In this document: positions 63,331 through 64,000 of the stretch, in pieces
How positions within the stretch are numbered: position 1 is the first letter of the stretch
Layout of the letters: each line of letters starts with the position of its first letter
From: Brevibacterium marinum
GTDB lineage: Bacteria; Actinomycetota; Actinomycetes; Actinomycetales; Brevibacteriaceae
DNA: 64,000 nt
NCBI RefSeq assembly: GCF_011927955.1
Contig: NZ_JAATJN010000001.1
Span: 2,108,001 to 2,172,000, forward strand
Direction: 5' to 3'
Position numbers and translations under genes: made by a program
The notes under the pieces: model-generated
What the model was told of the DNA's origin: nothing
The model's database searches: none
The model's input: only the letters and a program-made list of their open reading frames with translations

Positions 63331-64000
63331 CTTCCATTTCTTTCAGCAGCCGAGCGACACGTCCTCGGGCACGCTCAACCCCGTCTTCGAGCTGCTCGAC
63401 TTCCCGATCGTCATGGGCGGAGCCGATGACATCGTGCTGACCGGCCCGAGCCCGGACAAGCCTTTGGTCGACGGCCGAGAGGTCACCGACCCGCGCCTGG
63501 TCAAAGCACTGTCGAAGCCCGTTGAGATCGATCGCGCCGAGGTGCTTGATCGAAGCGCCAAATTCGCCGGTGTTCTGCGTGCCATGGGCATCGCCGGCGG
63601 TGCCGACGAGCGAATCTCCATCGCCGAGGATGTTCCTCCGATGTCGCGGGCGCTGAGCATCCTCGGTGCAATCCGGATCGGGCTGAGCGTGGATGTGCGC
63701 TCTGGTGCCGGTGCGACCTCGGCCGATTCTGCTGAGGCATCTTCCTCGGATGCCGACGACGGGGCCGCCGTCTCGGTTCTGGTCCACGCGATCGACGCGC
63801 CCCCGGTCGACTCCGGAAGGGCTTCCGTCAAGGTCGTCCGCTCCCGGTTCGAAGGTGTGGGTATTGCGATCGCAGGGGAGTCGGCGAACCTCGACCAGGC
63901 AATGCGGGACTCACGCGTCGAATCCGTCGCGGTCGTTGCGCTGGCACCGGAACACCCGCTGATCCTCACCGACGAGACGCTGCTCGACGCCCGTGCGAGC
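63323..64000 (+). CDS. AMP-dependent ligase-like protein, N-terminal part (cut by window edge)
   Basis: A frame from TTG 63323 (overlapping the previous stop) stays open for 226 codons to the window edge. It starts LTDFHFFQQPSDTSSGTLNP, and a segment resembling the first part of acyl-CoA ligases follows: EVLDRSAKFAGVLRAMGIAG, then SRALSILGAIRIGLSVDV. An acidic Ser-rich insertion (TSADSAEASSSDADDG) comes after it. High third-position GC supports coding. The ATP-binding motif would lie beyond the window, so the family call is tentative. An ATG 30 codons later is a less complete alternative start. Confidence 0.5.
   Translation, partial: MTDFHFFQQPSDTSSGTLNPVFELLDFPIVMGGADDIVLTGPSPDKPLVDGREVTDPRLVKALSKPVEIDRAEVLDRSAKFAGVLRAMGIAGGADERISIAEDVPPMSRALSILGAIRIGLSVDVRSGAGATSADSAEASSSDADDGAAVSVLVHAIDAPPVDSGRASVKVVRSRFEGVGIAIAGESANLDQAMRDSRVESVAVVALAPEHPLILTDETLLDARAS

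Overview
The window is a high-GC chromosomal segment of an actinobacterium. Gene content and order (gltX, leuCD, murA-plsC-gpsA, ddl-DUF3515-thiL, recG-rsmD, coaD, yceD-rpmF-rnc-mutM, smc-ftsY-ffh, rpsP-khpA-rimM-trmD-rplS-lepB-rnhB-DUF2469-yraN-comM-dprA-xerC, rpsB-tsf-pyrH-frr-cdsA-rlmN), frequent GTG/TTG starts, many ATGA/GTGA overlaps and the 67-residue L32 all suggest Micrococcales, most likely Brevibacterium or a close relative. The genus is an inference from gene order and remembered protein styles; no database search was made. No rRNA, CRISPR array, prophage or intact insertion sequence was seen.

Layout. 1-4.4 kb: an edge fragment, a fumarylacetoacetate-hydrolase-family enzyme, gltX, a proline-iminopeptidase-like hydrolase, then tRNA-Gln and tRNA-Glu. 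4.5-11.9 kb: a membrane protein with a Gln/Tyr-rich tail, then a galactose cluster made of galM, divergent galT-galK behind a probable 20-codon leader peptide, an SLC5-type symporter coupled to a 93-residue membrane protein, and a DeoR-family regulator. Two copies of a GATC-flanked 14-mer sit upstream of galT and of the symporter and look like operators for that regulator. 11.9-14.9 kb: an LtbR/NdgR-type IclR regulator divergent from leuCD, whose leader can form two mutually exclusive RNA helices. 15-26 kb: cell envelope, phospholipid and thiamine genes, a DAK2-domain protein, recG and rsmD.

26-31.8 kb: an ehuBCDA-like ectoine/hydroxyectoine ABC importer (minus strand) with a divergent GntR/FCD regulator lies between rsmD and coaD, genes usually close together in this group; coaD now overlaps the regulator gene. 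31.8-34.3 kb: yceD-rpmF-rnc-mutM. 34.4-37.5 kb: an accessory patch between mutM and smc with a decayed multicopper oxidase, a BCCT osmolyte transporter and tRNA-Asn. With the ehu importer this gives two compatible-solute uptake systems within 10 kb, as expected for a salt-exposed organism.

37.6-64 kb: smc, SRP genes (ftsY, ffh), ribosomal-protein and rRNA/tRNA-maturation genes, two signal peptidases, DNA-uptake/recombination genes (comM, dprA, xerC), a secreted M23-M15 peptidase, translation factors, pyrH, cdsA, rlmN, a protein with repeated DivIVA-type motifs, and the start of an AMP-ligase-like gene. Several strong hairpin terminators separate these units.

The least explained pattern is a set of short tandem arrays with a period of 21-22 nt but unrelated sequences at four core-gene loci: inside thiL, inside rsmD, between khpA and rimM, and before xerC. 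Other points to check are the galT leader peptide, the symporter/small-membrane-protein pair, the leuC and rplS leader RNAs, and a perfect intrinsic terminator that lies inside the 5' coding end of the first lepB gene.
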